DNA of 37,594 bases from Nocardia elegans NBRC 108235 (GTDB lineage Bacteria; Actinomycetota; Actinomycetes; Mycobacteriales; Mycobacteriaceae): contig NZ_BDBF01000003.1 of assembly GCF_001612845.1 (NCBI RefSeq), positions 1 to 37,594 of the forward strand, read 5' to 3'. The position numbers were made by a program, and so were the translations under genes. Shown here piece after piece: positions 16,571-27,014 of the stretch. Under the pieces are notes generated by a model. It saw only the letters and a list, made by a program, of their open reading frames with translations, searched no databases and was not told where the DNA came from. Numbering within the stretch: position 1 is the stretch's first letter; the number at the start of each line of letters is the position of its first letter.

Positions 16571-17119
16571 ATGCTTCGGACCCGTCCGGTCGGAGAACGG
16601 TACATCGCCGGTGGCAAGGTCGCCGGCATCATGGTCGCGCTGGCGGCCACGGGATTACTGGCCGCCTGCGGCGGTAACGATTCCACGGCGTCGAGCACGC
16701 CCACGGTGAAGCCGTCCACCACGACCGCCACGGTCGCGCCCGCGCAGAGTGCGCCGAACAGCGCGCCGGCGGCGCCCGAGCCGACCCAGGAACAGGCCCC
16801 GGCCACCAGCACCGCGAACGAGCGTCCGGAGCCGGCGCAGCCGAACTCGGGTGACAACACGCAGCTGTCGGCGAAGGATCAGGCCTATCTGGACGAGTTG
16901 AAGAAGCGCGGGGTGAATCCGTCCAGCCCGGACATCGCGATCACCGCGGCCAACTACGTCTGCCAGAGCAAGGCGAGCGGCGCCTCCGATCAGGAGGTCA
17001 AGACGTTCGTGAACGCGATGGCGGGCACCGACCCGTCCTTCGATCCGCAGAAGATGTCGGTTGAACAGGCGGGCCAGATCTACATCGACGTCGCGACCCA
17101 GTCCTACTGCAACAAGTGA
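16571..17119 (+). CDS. DUF732-domain lipoprotein
   Basis: The 182-residue exported protein has a lipobox LLAAC with the lipidated Cys at 33. Residues 35-100 are a Ser/Thr/Pro/Ala linker. Residues 103-182 form a compact domain (YLDELKKRGV..., ITAANYVC, FVNAMAGTDPSFD, YIDVATQSYC) with two Cys near the ends of its helices. This is the pattern of DUF732, frequent in mycobacterial and nocardial secreted proteins and of unknown biochemical function. ATG 16571 has a GAGGAC upstream. Its stop overlaps the cutinase start by 4 bp, so the two are translationally coupled and may work together in the cell envelope; that partnership is inference. Confidence 0.9.
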   Translation: MLRTRPVGERYIAGGKVAGIMVALAATGLLAACGGNDSTASSTPTVKPSTTTATVAPAQSAPNSAPAAPEPTQEQAPATSTANERPEPAQPNSGDNTQLSAKDQAYLDELKKRGVNPSSPDIAITAANYVCQSKASGASDQEVKTFVNAMAGTDPSFDPQKMSVEQAGQIYIDVATQSYCNK

Positions 17120-18108
17120 ACGTGCGACGACGTTCCGGATACGCCGCGGGCGGTCCCGGCCGCAACCGGCGGCCGGGCTGTCTGCTGTTCGTGCTGATCG
17201 CGGTCCTGGTGGCGATCGTGGCGCTGGTGCTGTGGTTCGTGCTCGCGGGCCGGCTGCACGTCCCGAAGCCCGGACCGCCGAAGCCCGGTAAGCCCAGCAG
17301 CCAGCCGGCCTCCTGCCCGGATGTGCAGTTACTGGCGATTCCCGGCACCTGGGAGTCGAGCAGCAACGACGACCCGCACGGTCCGACGGCCAATCCGGCG
17401 TCGTTGATGCTGCATGTGACCAATCCGGTGCGCCAGCAGTTCCCGGAGTCCCGGCTCGATGTCTACACAGTCCCCTACGTCGCGCAATTCTCCAATCCGA
17501 TCGCGATTCCGCCGGACGGTCAATCGTCCTACAACAACAGCCGGTCCGAGGGCACGCAGCGCGCGCTGGCGGAACTCACCGATATGTCGAAGAACTGCCC
17601 GCTCACCAACTATGTGATCGCCGGATTCTCGCAGGGCGCCGTGATCGCGGGTGATATCGCGGCGCAGATCGGCGCCGGGCAGGGACCGGTCGCCGCCGAC
17701 CAGGTTCTCGGTGTGACGCTGATCGCCGACGGCCGTCGCGTGAACGGGCCCGGACAGGCTGGTGAGATCGGGGTCTCCCCGCCGGGTGTGGGCGCGGAGG
17801 TCGCGCTGAAGGGCCTGTCGGTTCCGGGCATCACCATGACGGGGCCACGTGCCGGTTTCGGTTCGCTGGCCGGGCGCACGAACACCATCTGCGCGCCCGG
17901 GGATCTGATCTGCGACGCCCCGCAGCAGGCGCTGAATCCGGTGAATATCGTGCCCAGCCTGATGACCCTGGTCCATGCCGTGGGCAATCCGGTGCACAGC
18001 CTCTACAACACCTTCCAGGTGGACGATCAGGGCACCACGGCCACCCAATGGACGGCCGCCTGGGCCGAGGGGCTGATCAAGGACGCGCCCCACCCGGCGC
18101 ACGGCTGA
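17116..18108 (+). CDS. culp6: cutinase-family envelope lipase/thioesterase (Culp6, Rv3802c-like)
   Basis: This 330-residue serine hydrolase is anchored by one N-terminal transmembrane helix (21-45). A Pro/Lys-rich linker is followed by the cutinase domain from about residue 65. The catalytic triad is S172 (GFSQGA), D263 (CAPGDLIC, the cutinase Cys-bounded Asp loop) and probably H294 (HSLYN). M. tuberculosis Rv3802c is an essential phospholipase/thioesterase encoded between the mycolyltransferases and fadD32, and this gene sits in the same place. The role in mycolate metabolism is taken from that homologue. It starts at GTG 17116 within the stop of the DUF732 lipoprotein gene. Confidence 0.94.
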   Translation: MNVRRRSGYAAGGPGRNRRPGCLLFVLIAVLVAIVALVLWFVLAGRLHVPKPGPPKPGKPSSQPASCPDVQLLAIPGTWESSSNDDPHGPTANPASLMLHVTNPVRQQFPESRLDVYTVPYVAQFSNPIAIPPDGQSSYNNSRSEGTQRALAELTDMSKNCPLTNYVIAGFSQGAVIAGDIAAQIGAGQGPVAADQVLGVTLIADGRRVNGPGQAGEIGVSPPGVGAEVALKGLSVPGITMTGPRAGFGSLAGRTNTICAPGDLICDAPQQALNPVNIVPSLMTLVHAVGNPVHSLYNTFQVDDQGTTATQWTAAWAEGLIKDAPHPAHG

Positions 18109-18246
18109 CGACCAGCGGTGACCGCGGTCGCCGGAGCTCCCGGGAAAAAAGTAAACCCGAGGGTCACTCAGATTTTGGTGAAGGCTGTAAAGTGCAGCGA
18201 TGATCGCGCCACAGCGCACATCCGCACAGCCAGGAGCAGAGAGTTC

Positions 18247-19281
18247 ATGACAGAAGCCGCCGCCGCCGGCGCGACCAGCGGTGTCGAGATGACAGCGCTG
18301 GGTGTTCCGGCGCGCGCGTTCCGATTCGCTGCTGCCGGTGAAGGAAATCAGCAGGAGGGCGGTGCGCGGAAATTCGTCAAGCTCGCCCAGCAGGCCGAGG
18401 AATACGGATACGACTCCTTCGCGATTCCGGACCACCTCGGCCCCCAGGTCGGACCGATCGCCGCGCTCGGCGCGCTGGCCGTGGCCACCGACCGCATCCG
18501 GATCGGAACCTCGGTGCTGGCCAACGGTTTCCGGCATCCGGTGGTGCTGGCCAAGGACGCCGCGACCATCGACGTGCTCTCGCGCGGGCGGCTGGAACTC
18601 GGCGTCGGCGCGGGCTGGATCAAGAGCGAATTCGAAGCCGCCGGCCTGCCCTACGAATCGCCGGGCGTGCGGTTGGAGAAGCTGGACGAGGCGCTGACCA
18701 TTCTCGATGTGCTCCTGCGCGGGCAGGAATGCCATTTCGAGGGCAAGCACTATCAGGTGCGCGGCATCAAGGGCACGCCGCGGCCGCGGCAGGGCCCGCG
18801 CCCGCCGCTGGTGACCGGCGGTGGTGGCCCCAAGATGTTGCGGCTGGCCGCCAAGCACGCCGACATCATCTCGGTCGTGCCGCGCACGACCAAGACCGGT
18901 AAGGGCCTGCTGTCGGGAATCACCCTCGAGAAGACCATCGAGAAGGTGAATCTCATCAAGGAGGCCGCCGGGGACCGGTTCCCCGACATCGAACTCAACT
19001 GGACCATCACCGCCGTCGTGATCACCGACGATCGCGAGCGCACGGCCGAGATGGCGTTGGCCGCCCTTGACAAGGGTTTGCACCCGGATCTCGAGGTCGA
19101 TGTCCAGCTGTCGGTGGAAGACATCCTGAATTCGCCCTATGTGGCCATCGGCACATTCGAGGAGATCGCCGAGCAGATCCGTAACGTGCGGCGATTGACA
19201 TCGATGTCCTATGTCGGAGTGTTTCCGACCCAGATGGATGCTTTCGCACCGGTGATCCCCTTGCTGCGAGAGGAGCCGTAG
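18247..19281 (+). CDS. luciferase-like F420-dependent oxidoreductase (TIGR03621-type)
   Basis: The 344-residue cytoplasmic protein has a TIM-barrel pattern. FVKLAQQAEEYGYDSFAIPDHL is followed by ALGALAVATDRIRIGTSVL, FRHPVVLAKDAATIDVLS and GRLELGVGAGW, all hallmarks of the LLM class, most like the MSMEG_2516 subfamily. The cofactor is expected to be F420 (or FMN); the substrate is unknown. Start: ATG 18247 has AGGAG at 18232-18236; the open frame upstream to 18118 is not needed. The gene lies between culp6 and fadD32, which are adjacent in M. tuberculosis as I recall. It has its own 138-bp upstream gap with an A-rich stretch. A role in mycolate chemistry is possible from position only. Confidence 0.9.
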   Translation: MTEAAAAGATSGVEMTALGVPARAFRFAAAGEGNQQEGGARKFVKLAQQAEEYGYDSFAIPDHLGPQVGPIAALGALAVATDRIRIGTSVLANGFRHPVVLAKDAATIDVLSRGRLELGVGAGWIKSEFEAAGLPYESPGVRLEKLDEALTILDVLLRGQECHFEGKHYQVRGIKGTPRPRQGPRPPLVTGGGGPKMLRLAAKHADIISVVPRTTKTGKGLLSGITLEKTIEKVNLIKEAAGDRFPDIELNWTITAVVITDDRERTAEMALAALDKGLHPDLEVDVQLSVEDILNSPYVAIGTFEEIAEQIRNVRRLTSMSYVGVFPTQMDAFAPVIPLLREEP

Positions 19282-19349
19282 CGAGTCGCCACCGTGCAAG
19301 CCGGGGAATCGTTCGGCTCGCTCCGGAGACCGCTTCGGGGCCTGCTCTG

Positions 19350-19406
19350 TAACATGTCCCTGGCTCGAGTACATCTAGCCGATAGGTGGTCACCGCGCAG
19401 ACCACC
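19350..19406 (+). promoter_or_regulatory. candidate fadD32 regulatory region
   Basis: TAACAT at 19350-19355 fits a TANNNT -10, and a perfect inverted repeat GGTGGTC-N8-GACCACC lies at 19385-19406, just downstream. The placement suggests a repressor site or a 5' UTR hairpin. No -35 supports the promoter. Confidence 0.35.
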
Positions 19407-19523
19407 GGAAAAAGCTGCAGGCATGCTCTCGCACCACAGAGCGCCCGCGGGTGAAAGAGAGTCGGGGCCTCACAGGTAACAGCGGCCATGTCGCCGTGCT
19501 GCGTGTGCCTCGGAGGAGAAGGA

Positions 19524-21446
19524 ATGACGGACGAGACTTTCGACGATTACCTGGACGAAACCGGGAACATCGCAATTCCCGAGGGCCGCACCCTGGTCGA
19601 TTACGTCGAGAAGCACACCCGCAACGATGCGAACGATCTTGCGTATCGCTATATCGACTACTCCCGCGAGCGCGACGGGGAGTATCAGGACCTGACCTGG
19701 AAGGAATTCGGCGTCCGGCTGCGCGCGGTGGCCGCTCGCCTGCAACAGGTGACCAAACCCGGCGACCGGGTGGCGATCCTGGCGCCGCAGGGCCTGGACT
19801 ATGTGATCTCCTTCTTCGCCGCCATCTACGCCGGCACCATCGCGGTGCCGCTGTTCGATCCGGACGAGCCGGGCCACACCGACCGCCTGCACGCCGTGCT
19901 GGGCGACTGCAAGCCGTCGGCGATTCTGACGGCCAGCTCCTCGGCCGCCGGCGTGCGCCAGTTCTTCCGGCCGCTGCCGGCCGCGCAGCGTCCGCGCATC
20001 ATCGCCGTCGACGCGGTGCCCGACACTCTCGGCGAGTCCTGGGTGCGGCCGAATCTGGCCGTCGACGACATCGCCTACCTGCAGTACACCTCGGGTTCGA
20101 CCCGGACCCCGGCCGGCGTGGAGATCACCCACCGCGCGGTCGGCACCAACCTGCTGCAGATGGTTCACGCCATCAACCTGGACTGGAACTCGCGCGGTGT
20201 CACCTGGCTGCCGCTGTACCACGACATGGGCCTGCTGTGCGTGATCCTGCCGGCGATCGGCGGTAAGTACATCACCATCATGTCGCCGAGCGCCTTCGTC
20301 CGGCGCCCGGGTCGCTGGATCTCCGAGCTCGCCGCGGTATCCGACGGTGCCGGCACCTTCGCCGCCGCGCCGAACTTCGCCTTCGAGCACGCCGCGGCGC
20401 GCGGTCTGCCGAAGAACGGCGAAACGCTGGATCTGTCGAACGTGATCGGCCTGATCAACGGCAGTGAGCCGGTGACCACCTCGTCGATGAAGAAGTTCAA
20501 CGAGGCATTCGCCCCCTACGGGCTGCCCAAGACCGCGATCAAGCCCTGCTACGGCATGGCCGAGGCGACCCTGTTCGTCTCCGCGACGCGGGCCGAGGAC
20601 GAGGCCAAGGTCATCTACGTCGACCGCAACGAACTCAACGCCGGCCGCGTGGTGAAGGTCGACCAGAGCGCGCCGAACGCGATCGCGCAGGTGAGCTGTG
20701 GCTACATCGCGCTGTCGCAGTGGGCCGCGATCGTCGACCCCGAATCCATCGACAGCCCCGAGGGCGCGCAGGAGCTGCCCGAGGGCCGCGTCGGCGAAAT
20801 CTGGTTGCACGGCAACAACATCGGCATCGGTTACTGGGGTCGCGAGGAGGAAACTCGCAAGACCTTCAAGAACCTGCTGACCAACCGCCAGGCCGAGGGC
20901 TCGCACGCCGCCGGCACCCCGGACGACGCGATCTGGCTGCGCACCGGCGACTACGGCGTCTACGTCGACGGCGAGCTGTACATCACCGGCCGCGTCAAGG
21001 ACCTGGTGATCGTCGACGGCCGCAACCATTACCCGCAGGACCTGGAGTTCTCCGCGCAGGAGGCCAGCAAGATGCTGCGTCCGGGCTTCATCGCGGCGTT
21101 CTCGGTGCCGGCCAACCAGCTGCCGGCCGAGGTATTCGCCTCGGACAGCCACGCCGGTCTGAAGTACGACGCCGACGATGCCTCCGAGCAGCTGGTGATC
21201 GTGGCCGAGCGGGGCCCGGGCGCGCACAAGGCCGACCCGCAGCCGATCGCCGACGCGGTGCGCGGTGCGCTGTCGCAGCGTCACGGCGTGACCGTGCGTG
21301 ACGTGCTGCTGGTGCCCGCCGGTTCGATTCCGCGTACCTCGAGCGGCAAGCTGGCACGCCGGGCGTGCCGGGCCGCGTATCTGGAGGGCACCCTGCGCGG
21401 CGGCTATCAGCAGCAGGCCTTCCCCGACGCACCGGACGAAGAGTAA
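19524..21446 (+). CDS. fadD32: long-chain fatty acyl-AMP ligase FadD32
   Basis: The 640-residue enzyme activates the meromycolic acid as acyl-AMP and loads it onto the N-terminal ACP of Pks13. The adenylation signatures are present: [11 protein letters not shown] (from about 188), [10 protein letters not shown], and the hinge region [19 protein letters not shown]. The C-terminal Lys is at about 609 ([14 protein letters not shown]). Absence of a CoA-ligase arrangement and the match to FAAL sequences indicate AMP-ligase activity. ATG 19524 has a near-perfect GGAGGAGAAGG ribosome-binding site; an upstream in-frame start at 19488 is not needed. It is followed by pks13 after 243 bp. Confidence 0.98.
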   Translation: MTDETFDDYLDETGNIAIPEGRTLVDYVEKHTRNDANDLAYRYIDYSRERDGEYQDLTWKEFGVRLRAVAARLQQVTKPGDRVAILAPQGLDYVISFFAAIYAGTIAVPLFDPDEPGHTDRLHAVLGDCKPSAILTASSSAAGVRQFFRPLPAAQRPRIIAVDAVPDTLGESWVRPNLAVDDIAYLQYTSGSTRTPAGVEITHRAVGTNLLQMVHAINLDWNSRGVTWLPLYHDMGLLCVILPAIGGKYITIMSPSAFVRRPGRWISELAAVSDGAGTFAAAPNFAFEHAAARGLPKNGETLDLSNVIGLINGSEPVTTSSMKKFNEAFAPYGLPKTAIKPCYGMAEATLFVSATRAEDEAKVIYVDRNELNAGRVVKVDQSAPNAIAQVSCGYIALSQWAAIVDPESIDSPEGAQELPEGRVGEIWLHGNNIGIGYWGREEETRKTFKNLLTNRQAEGSHAAGTPDDAIWLRTGDYGVYVDGELYITGRVKDLVIVDGRNHYPQDLEFSAQEASKMLRPGFIAAFSVPANQLPAEVFASDSHAGLKYDADDASEQLVIVAERGPGAHKADPQPIADAVRGALSQRHGVTVRDVLLVPAGSIPRTSSGKLARRACRAAYLEGTLRGGYQQQAFPDAPDEE

Positions 21447-21593
21447 GTCGTGTTCTCGGTGAATTCCCACCGTGCCGAGATCGGGGTTTCTCGTCGCCCC
21501 GGCCGGTCCGTTGGTCGCTGTGACGTGCCCGTTCGACGGGCCGGCCGGCAGCCCGCAGCGGTGTGGAATTCGCCGGGGGACGCGATCTGCCGG

Positions 21594-21624
21594 CGGGTTG
21601 TCCACAACCCGCGACTTATCCACA
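21594..21624 (+). promoter_or_regulatory. two DnaA boxes upstream of pks13
   Basis: TTGTCCACA at 21598-21606 and TTATCCACA at 21616-21624 are exact DnaA-box sequences in the same orientation, 18 bp apart start to start. The first is centred in a perfect 8-bp-arm palindrome (CGGGTTGT-cc-ACAACCCG, 21594-21611). They lie 66-92 bp before the pks13 start codon. Binding of DnaA is inferred from the sequence only. Confidence 0.6.
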
Positions 21625-21689
21625 TGACGGCGAATCGGCTGTCAATCCCCGCCCGCGCAACATTCGCACACAGGTAGCTTGAGGAATTG

Positions 21690-24600
21690 ATGGCTGACAA
21701 CGAGGGCACCCAGACGACGGCAACCACCGGCGACGCGAACGCCGAGGTGGAGCAGCAGACCACTGCGACCGAACAGAGTGTGACCGAACCGGGCGGCGCG
21801 GCGAAATCCGGCGGCACCGATATGTCGGTGGCCGAGCTGCGCGAGTGGCTGCAGCGCTGGGTCGCCGACGCCACCGGCCAGCCCGTGGAGCAGATCACGG
21901 TCGACCGGCCGATGGAGGAATTCGGCCTGGCCTCCCGTGACGCGATCGCCCTGGGCGGTGATATCGAAGAGCTCACCGGCGTCCTGCTGAACGCGACGAT
22001 CGTGTATCAGCACCCGACCATCGCGGCGCTCGCCGAGCGGATCATCAACGGTGAGCCGGAGGCGCCGGAGGAGGCGGCCGACGACGCCTTCTACACCGCC
22101 GGATACCAGCCTGGGGCGGCGCACGATATCGCCATCGTCGGTCTGTCCACGCGATTGCCCGGAGCAGGCGATACGCCGGAGTCGACCTGGGATTTCCTGA
22201 TCAACCGGGGCGACGGCATCCGGGAGCTGCCCGAGGGCCGCTGGTCCGAATTCCTGGCCGATCCGGATATCGCGGCGGCCGTCGAGAACGGCAATACCCT
22301 TGGCGGCTATCTCGACCAGGATGTGATCAAGGGCTTCGACGCGGAGTTCTTCGCGATGTCGCCGGTCGAGGTCGAGCGCGTCGATCCGCAGCAGCGGCTC
22401 ATGATGGAGCTGACGTGGGAAGCGTTGGAACACGCGCGAATTCCGGCGAATACCCTCAAGGGTGAATCGGTCGGCGTGTTCATCGGCACCTCGACCAACG
22501 ATTTCTCGTTGATCGCCGCACTGGGGCTGGGCAAGTCGGACGCCGACGCTCCGGCCTCGGCCGATGCCTACGCCCTCACGGGCGGCTCCACCGCGATCGT
22601 CGCCAACCGGGTGTCGTACTTCTACGATTTCCGCGGTCCTTCGGTAGCCGTGGACACCGCGTGCTCCTCGACCCTGGTGGCGGTGCACGATGCGGTGCGC
22701 GCCCTGCGTAACGGCGACGCCGACGTGGCGCTGGCCGGTGGTGTGAACATGCTGCTGGCCCCCGCGATCACGCTCGGATTCGACTCCATCGGCGCGGTCG
22801 CGAAAGACGGCCACATCAAAGCGTTTTCCTCCGATGCCGACGGCATGGTCCGCAGTGAGGGCGCCGGCATGGTGGTGCTCAAGCGCCTGGCCGACGCCGA
22901 ACGCGACGGAGACCGAATTCTCGCGGTCGTGAAAGGCACTGCCGTCAACTCCGACGGCCGTTCCAACGGCATCGTCGCCCCGAATCCGGATGCCCAGGTC
23001 GATGTCCTGCGCCGCGCGTACCGGGATGCCGGTATCGCGCCCTCGACCGTCGACTACATCGAGGCACACGGCACCGGTACCCCGATCGGCGATCCGATCG
23101 AGGCCGACGCGCTCGGCCGGGTGGTCGGCCGTGGGCGCGAAGACGACAAGCCGGCGCTGCTGGGTTCGGCGAAGACCAACTTCGGACATCTCGAATCCGG
23201 CGCCGGAGCCGCCGCCCTCGCCAAGGTGATTCTGGCGTTGCAGCACAACGTCATTCCGCCGAATATCGGCTACGCGGGGCCGAGCCCCTTCATTCCGTTC
23301 GATCAGGCACACCTGAAGGTCGTCGACGAGCCGACCGAATTCCCGCGCTACAGCGGTACCGCCACCATCGGCGTCTCCGGATTCGGATTCGGTGGCACCA
23401 ACGCGCACGTGGTCATCCAGGAATACGTACCGGCCGCCGCCACCGAGGTGAAAGACGATGCGGCGCAGGGTACTTCGGCCGAAACCGAGCTCGACGCCGA
23501 GCTCGACAACGAGGCGACCGATGTGCTCGCCGGTGCCGAGGCGATCGTCGAGGGCAACGATCCGCTGGCCGAACCCGAGCCCGTCGCCGAGGCTGCCGAG
23601 TGGACGCAGGAACGCACCGAGCCCCTGCCGGTGATCCTGCCGGTTTCGGCCTACCTGCCGTCGCGCCGTCGCCGGGCCGCGAGCGACCTCGCCGACTGGC
23701 TCGAATCCGAAGCGGGACAGGCGACTCCGCTCGAGGATGTGGCACGGTCGCTGGCCAAGCGCAACCACGGGCGTTCGCGCGGCGTGGTGCTGGCGAAGAC
23801 GCACGAGGAGGCCGTGGCCGGCTTGCGCGCCATCGCCGCCGGTAAGCCGGGACCGGGTGTGTTCACCGCCGATTCCCCGGCCGCCCAGGGCCCGATGTGG
23901 GTGCTGGCCGGATTCGGCTCGCACCACCGGAAGATGGGTAAGCAGCTCTATCTGGAGAATTCGATCTTCGCCCGGACCGTGGACGAGGTCGACGAACTGG
24001 TTGTCGACGAGGCCGGATATTCGGTCAAGGAGATGATCCTCGACGACGCCCAGGACTGGGATGTGGGCACCTCGCAGGTCGGTGTGTTCACCATCCAGCT
24101 CGGTTTGGCCGCGCTGCTGCGTGCGCACGGCGCCGAGCCGGCGGGCGTGGTGGGACATTCGCAGGGCGAGGCGGCCGGCGCGTACATCTCCGGTGGCCTC
24201 CCGCTCGAGGACGCGGTGCGTGTGATCTGCGCACGCTCGCGGCTGATGGGCGAGGGCGAGCAGATGATCACCGACGACCAGGTGCGCAATATGGCCCTGG
24301 TCGAGTACAGCGCCGAAGATATCGAGAAGGTGCTGCCGGAGTATCCGGATCTTGAGGTGGCGGTGTACGCCGCGCCGACCAATACCGTGATCGGCGGGCC
24401 GCCCGACCAGGTGCACGCGATCGTGGCGCGCGCCGAGGCCGAGGGCAAATTCGCCCGGGTACTGCAGACCCGCGGTGCGGGGCACACGTCGCAGATGGAT
24501 CCGCTGTTGGGCGAGCTGGCCGCGGAGCTGGCCGGTATCGAGCCGACCAAGGTGACCACGGATCTCTACTCGACCGTGCACAAGGCGACCGTGTACAAGG

Positions 24601-27014
24601 CCGGTTCGGACCCGGTACACGATGTCGATTACTGGGTGACCAATATGCGCGGCTCGGTGTACTTCACCAACGCGATCCGCCGCGCCGTCGACGCCGGCAT
24701 CACCACCTACCTGGAACTGGCGCCGAATTCCGTTGCGCTCATGCAGGTCATGGGCACGACCTTCGCCGCCGGTGTGCACAACGCGGCCCTGATCCCCACG
24801 CTCAAGCGTAAGGAGGACGAGGCCGCGGGCGTCATCTCCGCGCTCGCCCAGCTGTATGTGCAGGGCCATCCGGTCGACCTGGTGTCGCTGCTGCCCGCCG
24901 GTGACTACGCCGACGTGCCGCGAACGGCCTTCCTGCGCAAGGAATACTGGCCCAAGGTCAGCATCGCGACGGGTTCGGGCAGCGGTCGCGCGCCCGGTGC
25001 GCACGTGGCGCTACCCGACGGCCGCCACGCCTGGGAGGTCGCGGCCTCGGCGGTCACCGATCTGGCCGGTCTGGTGAATGCGGCTGCGGCGCAGGTGTTG
25101 TCGGAGGTCGCACTGGGTGCGACCGTCGCGCATTCCCCGTTGCCGGCGTCCGGCACCCTGACCACGACGCTCACCCCGCATCCGGGCGGAGCCTCGGTGC
25201 AGGTGCACGTCCGCGAGGGCAATGCGTTCCGGCTGCTGTTCGATGCGGTGGTCACCGCGAGCGCACCGTCCGGCAACGGAACTCCGGCTCCCGCCGTCCA
25301 GCCCGCTCCCGCTCCGGCCGAGACGGACAGCGGCACAGCCGATCTCGTCGTCGCGGAGAGTTTCGGCGATCGCTGGGATCCGAACGGGACACAGACCGTC
25401 GAGGAGCGTCTGGCCACCATCGCCGCGGAATCCATGGGCTATGCCGTAGAGGATCTGCCGATGGAGATCCCGCTGATGGAGCTGGGTCTGGACTCGCTGA
25501 TGGCGATGCGGATCAAGAACCGCGTCGAATACGAATTCGACATCCCGTCGCTACAGGTCTCGGCGGTGCGCGATGCCAGCCTCAACGAGGTCGGCAAGGT
25601 GCTGCGCTACGCCATCGAGCACCGTGACCAGGTCGCGGCGATGGCGGAAAAGCAAGCCGCCGAAGGTGGTTCGCTCACCGTGGACGACAACTTCGTCGCC
25701 GCCGCGCGCGCGGCGATGGAGGCCGGAGAGGACCCGGCCGCGGCGGTGAAGCAGCAGGTGGAAGCCGCCGAGCCGAAGCCGGCCGAGTCGGTTGCTCCCG
25801 CCGGTGATGCGGCCGACGCGAAGACCGGATCCGAGAACGGCACCGCTCCCGCGCAGGCAGCGGCAGTGTTCGGCGGCGGCCGAGACGCGGGCACCAAGGA
25901 ACCGGAATCCGATGTGCCCCCGCGTGATGCGGCCGAGCGGTTGACCTTCGCGGCCTGGGCGATGGTGACCGGTAAGTCGGCCGGCGGTATCTTCAACACC
26001 CTGCCGATTCTCGACGAGGACACCGCGGAGAAGCTGGCCGCGCGCCTGTCGGATCGGGTCGGCGCGACGATCGACGTCGAGGATGTGCTCGATTGCGAAA
26101 CCATCGAGCAACTGTCGGATATCGTCCGGGTACACCAGGACAACAGCGGTGACGTCGAAGGATTCGTACGGCCCCTGCGGCCGCGAGCCGAAGGCTCGAA
26201 AGCTGTGCCGGTCTTCGTATTCCATCCCTCCGGCGGTAACACGCTCGTTTACGAACCCCTGCTGAAGCGGCTGCCGGAAAGTACTCCGATGTACGGCTTC
26301 GAGCGGGTCGACGGTTCCATCGAGGAACGGGCGCGTCAGTACGTCACCAAGATTCGGGAAATCGAGCCCGCTGGCCCGTACGTGTTCTACGGGTGGTCAC
26401 TGGGTGCGGTCCTGGCTTTGCAGGTGGCACAGATCCTTCGTTCGGAGGGGGCGGACGTCCGTCTGGTCGGCCTGATCGACTTGGCTCTGCCTACCCAGGA
26501 TGAGGACAACAGTCCTCAGGGACGACGCGGCCGCATCGAGCGTTTCCAAGCCTTTGCGCAGAAGACTTACGGCATTCAAGGCGAACTGGACGACGAGATG
26601 CTGCAGGAACTCGCGGAGGCGTCCGACGAGGAGCAGTTCAAAATCGTCACGGATTTGCTGAAATTCGCTGACGTGAAGATCCCGGGTGGTGTCATCGAAC
26701 ACCAGCGCTACTCGTGGATCGAAAGCCGTGAGTTGGAGAAGGCCCAGCCGTCTCACTACGAGGGCGATGTCGTTCTCTATCTGGCCGATCGGTATCACGA
26801 CGGCATGATCGAGCTCGAGCCTCGTTTCGCCGAACGCAAGCCGAACGGCGGATGGGACGACTACATCCCCAACCTGGAAGTCATCCACATCCCGGGTGAC
26901 CACCTCCAGATCATCGATGAACCGCGCGTCGCGCAGATCGGTGCCGACCTCACCCGGAAACTGGCCGCGATCAGCACCGAAGCCGACGATGCGCCCGGGA
27001 AGGGAGAGCAGTGA
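21690..27014 (+). CDS. pks13: polyketide synthase Pks13
   Basis: The 1774-residue condensase joins the meromycoloyl chain and the carboxylated alpha-chain into the mycolate precursor. Order: N-terminal ACP (phosphopantetheine Ser S82, GLASRD); KS (about 145-575; C325 in VDTACSS, H460 in EAHGTGT, H500 in NFGHLES); acidic Ala/Glu linker (about 580-640); AT (about 735-1050; S824 in GHSQGEA); second ACP (S1269, GLDSLM); thioesterase (about 1505-1770; S1570 in GWSLGA, D1597, H1738 in GDHLQI), which releases the product onto trehalose. ATG 21690 has GAGGA upstream. The stop overlaps accD4 by 4 bp. Length is about 40 more than M. tuberculosis Pks13, mainly in linkers. Confidence 0.98.
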   Translation: MADNEGTQTTATTGDANAEVEQQTTATEQSVTEPGGAAKSGGTDMSVAELREWLQRWVADATGQPVEQITVDRPMEEFGLASRDAIALGGDIEELTGVLLNATIVYQHPTIAALAERIINGEPEAPEEAADDAFYTAGYQPGAAHDIAIVGLSTRLPGAGDTPESTWDFLINRGDGIRELPEGRWSEFLADPDIAAAVENGNTLGGYLDQDVIKGFDAEFFAMSPVEVERVDPQQRLMMELTWEALEHARIPANTLKGESVGVFIGTSTNDFSLIAALGLGKSDADAPASADAYALTGGSTAIVANRVSYFYDFRGPSVAVDTACSSTLVAVHDAVRALRNGDADVALAGGVNMLLAPAITLGFDSIGAVAKDGHIKAFSSDADGMVRSEGAGMVVLKRLADAERDGDRILAVVKGTAVNSDGRSNGIVAPNPDAQVDVLRRAYRDAGIAPSTVDYIEAHGTGTPIGDPIEADALGRVVGRGREDDKPALLGSAKTNFGHLESGAGAAALAKVILALQHNVIPPNIGYAGPSPFIPFDQAHLKVVDEPTEFPRYSGTATIGVSGFGFGGTNAHVVIQEYVPAAATEVKDDAAQGTSAETELDAELDNEATDVLAGAEAIVEGNDPLAEPEPVAEAAEWTQERTEPLPVILPVSAYLPSRRRRAASDLADWLESEAGQATPLEDVARSLAKRNHGRSRGVVLAKTHEEAVAGLRAIAAGKPGPGVFTADSPAAQGPMWVLAGFGSHHRKMGKQLYLENSIFARTVDEVDELVVDEAGYSVKEMILDDAQDWDVGTSQVGVFTIQLGLAALLRAHGAEPAGVVGHSQGEAAGAYISGGLPLEDAVRVICARSRLMGEGEQMITDDQVRNMALVEYSAEDIEKVLPEYPDLEVAVYAAPTNTVIGGPPDQVHAIVARAEAEGKFARVLQTRGAGHTSQMDPLLGELAAELAGIEPTKVTTDLYSTVHKATVYKAGSDPVHDVDYWVTNMRGSVYFTNAIRRAVDAGITTYLELAPNSVALMQVMGTTFAAGVHNAALIPTLKRKEDEAAGVISALAQLYVQGHPVDLVSLLPAGDYADVPRTAFLRKEYWPKVSIATGSGSGRAPGAHVALPDGRHAWEVAASAVTDLAGLVNAAAAQVLSEVALGATVAHSPLPASGTLTTTLTPHPGGASVQVHVREGNAFRLLFDAVVTASAPSGNGTPAPAVQPAPAPAETDSGTADLVVAESFGDRWDPNGTQTVEERLATIAAESMGYAVEDLPMEIPLMELGLDSLMAMRIKNRVEYEFDIPSLQVSAVRDASLNEVGKVLRYAIEHRDQVAAMAEKQAAEGGSLTVDDNFVAAARAAMEAGEDPAAAVKQQVEAAEPKPAESVAPAGDAADAKTGSENGTAPAQAAAVFGGGRDAGTKEPESDVPPRDAAERLTFAAWAMVTGKSAGGIFNTLPILDEDTAEKLAARLSDRVGATIDVEDVLDCETIEQLSDIVRVHQDNSGDVEGFVRPLRPRAEGSKAVPVFVFHPSGGNTLVYEPLLKRLPESTPMYGFERVDGSIEERARQYVTKIREIEPAGPYVFYGWSLGAVLALQVAQILRSEGADVRLVGLIDLALPTQDEDNSPQGRRGRIERFQAFAQKTYGIQGELDDEMLQELAEASDEEQFKIVTDLLKFADVKIPGGVIEHQRYSWIESRELEKAQPSHYEGDVVLYLADRYHDGMIELEPRFAERKPNGGWDDYIPNLEVIHIPGDHLQIIDEPRVAQIGADLTRKLAAISTEADDAPGKGEQ

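Noticed and set aside
18118..18246. N-terminal extension of the LLM oxidoreductase from GTG 18118
   Set aside because: The extension has no ribosome-binding site, contains what looks like promoter DNA with an A-rich run, and is not needed for the barrel.
21594..21624. The DnaA boxes as a chromosomal or plasmid origin
   Set aside because: Only two boxes, no AT-rich unwinding element, and no dnaA, dnaN or rep gene nearby. A regulatory or titration site is the more modest reading.
21642..25004. 1120-codon open frame on the minus strand opposite pks13
   Set aside because: It is a shadow of pks13 caused by high GC third positions. The pks13 frame has complete KS, AT, ACP and TE motifs, whereas the antisense translation is rich in Arg, Gly and His with no domain.
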